DNA of 64,000 bases from Eukaryota sp. TZLM1-RC (taxonomy: Eukaryota > Metamonada: BaSk clade): positions 1,736,001-1,800,000 of the forward strand of contig JAUPSS010000003.1 of assembly GCA_040285825.1 (NCBI GenBank), written 5' to 3'. A model generated the notes under the pieces. The model was not told the origin of the DNA and did not search any database. It saw only the letters and a program-made list of their open reading frames with translations. The position numbers were made by a program, and so were the translations under genes. Shown piece by piece: positions 63,386-64,000 of the stretch (positions within the stretch are counted from its first letter, which is position 1; each line of letters begins with the position of its first letter).

Positions 63386-63839
63386 CTTTCCCCCATTTTG
63401 TTCTTTCTGTAGATGCTCCTAATTATAAAAGTCTGTATTTTGCCATGCTGCCAGAAACACTCTGGAGACCAATGCCCGCTTTGTCTCTGTCTTATTGTTT
63501 GTCCATCATTTATTTAATTGTGTAAATATTTTTTCAGTCTGTCCATTGTTCTATGAGCTTGTCAAACGTTATGTTTAACGGAATTTATAAAGTTGCCATA
63601 GAATTTTTATTTTGTTGTCTGGACTTCTCACTATCGTTGATTACGCTTGTTAATTCAATGACTGAAGTTTTAGCAATAAATTGATCCTTTGTGTAGGTCC
63701 AATATTTAATACTAATGATTGGACATCACTTGTTTTTTCAATAATATTGTTCTAAGTGGATTAATGTAACATGATACTCAAAAAAACGAAAGCCCTTTAT
63801 CCTCAACGTCTACCTTTTTGGCATCAGAACCTGTTATTA
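63386..63839. other. 3' region of the splicing factor, no further gene
   Basis: AT-rich sequence without a reading frame. It probably includes the 3'UTR. Confidence 0.5.
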
Positions 63840-64000
63840 AATGTCAATGTTATTAAATGGTTTATTAGCTTGCAATTGTCAGAATTATAAATCCAGTAAC
63901 AATGGCTCAACAAAGCGTTTCAATAGAAATAAACTGGTTTGTCTGAATATGGTTGCAATAGGTGAAGCCAGAATGAGTGGTAATGAAAAGCCTCAGTATT
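63840..64000 (+). pseudogene. Fanzor F2 remnant running off the window
   Basis: The frame gives GLLACNCQNYK, then STKRFNRNKLVCLNMVAI, then SGNEKPQY at the edge. This is nearly the same protein and DNA as the 35.6-35.85 kb piece. The catalytic Asp reads N. The remainder lies beyond 64000. Confidence 0.6.

Overview
The window looks like nuclear DNA of a flagellated, AT-rich unicellular eukaryote using the standard genetic code. Marker genes are an axonemal inner-arm dynein heavy chain, BBS9, an ARL16-like GTPase, katanin p60, Raptor, MTR4, a BEACH-family protein, eIF5A and an RS-domain splicing factor. The very large genes have no introns. Four of the five introns I can place are only 28-34 nt long. 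I cannot name the species. An early-branching opisthokont relative is possible, but this is a guess from gene content.

Layout. 1-4.87 kb: a broken Fanzor (TnpB-like RuvC) gene, then a decayed LINE with a restriction-like endonuclease. 4.87-11.4 kb: a SWSAP1-like gene, MTR4, a 444-bp inverted-repeat element, a LINE scrap and an ARL16-like gene. 11.5-25.4 kb: two giant convergent genes, an axonemal dynein heavy chain (+) and a BEACH-family protein (-). Both stop in mid-architecture on either side of the same 208-bp gap. 26.4-35.1 kb: katanin, a PH-domain protein, Raptor and an unknown gene, tightly packed.

35.1-52.9 kb is a transposon graveyard nested three deep. A minus-strand LINE is split by a Ty3/gypsy chromovirus-like element (A, 79-bp LTRs, TSD CATA). 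Element A is itself split by a second one (B, 156-bp identical LTRs, TSD CATG). Fanzor scraps flank the block. 53.2-64 kb: BBS9, more Fanzor pieces, eIF5A, LINE pieces, an unknown gene, an RSZ-type splicing factor, and a Fanzor scrap running off the end.

Common themes. Ciliary biology is represented by dynein, ARL16-like, BBS9 and possibly katanin. RNA handling is represented by MTR4, the RSZ factor and eIF5A. Growth signalling is represented by Raptor. The most unusual signals are (i) the paired truncation of dynein and BEACH genes at one junction, (ii) at least six Fanzor-like remnants, some keeping the RuvC-III/zinc-finger core, (iii) the nested retrotransposons with tiny LTRs, and (iv) ultra-short introns. 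All functional calls are from reading motifs; no database search was possible.
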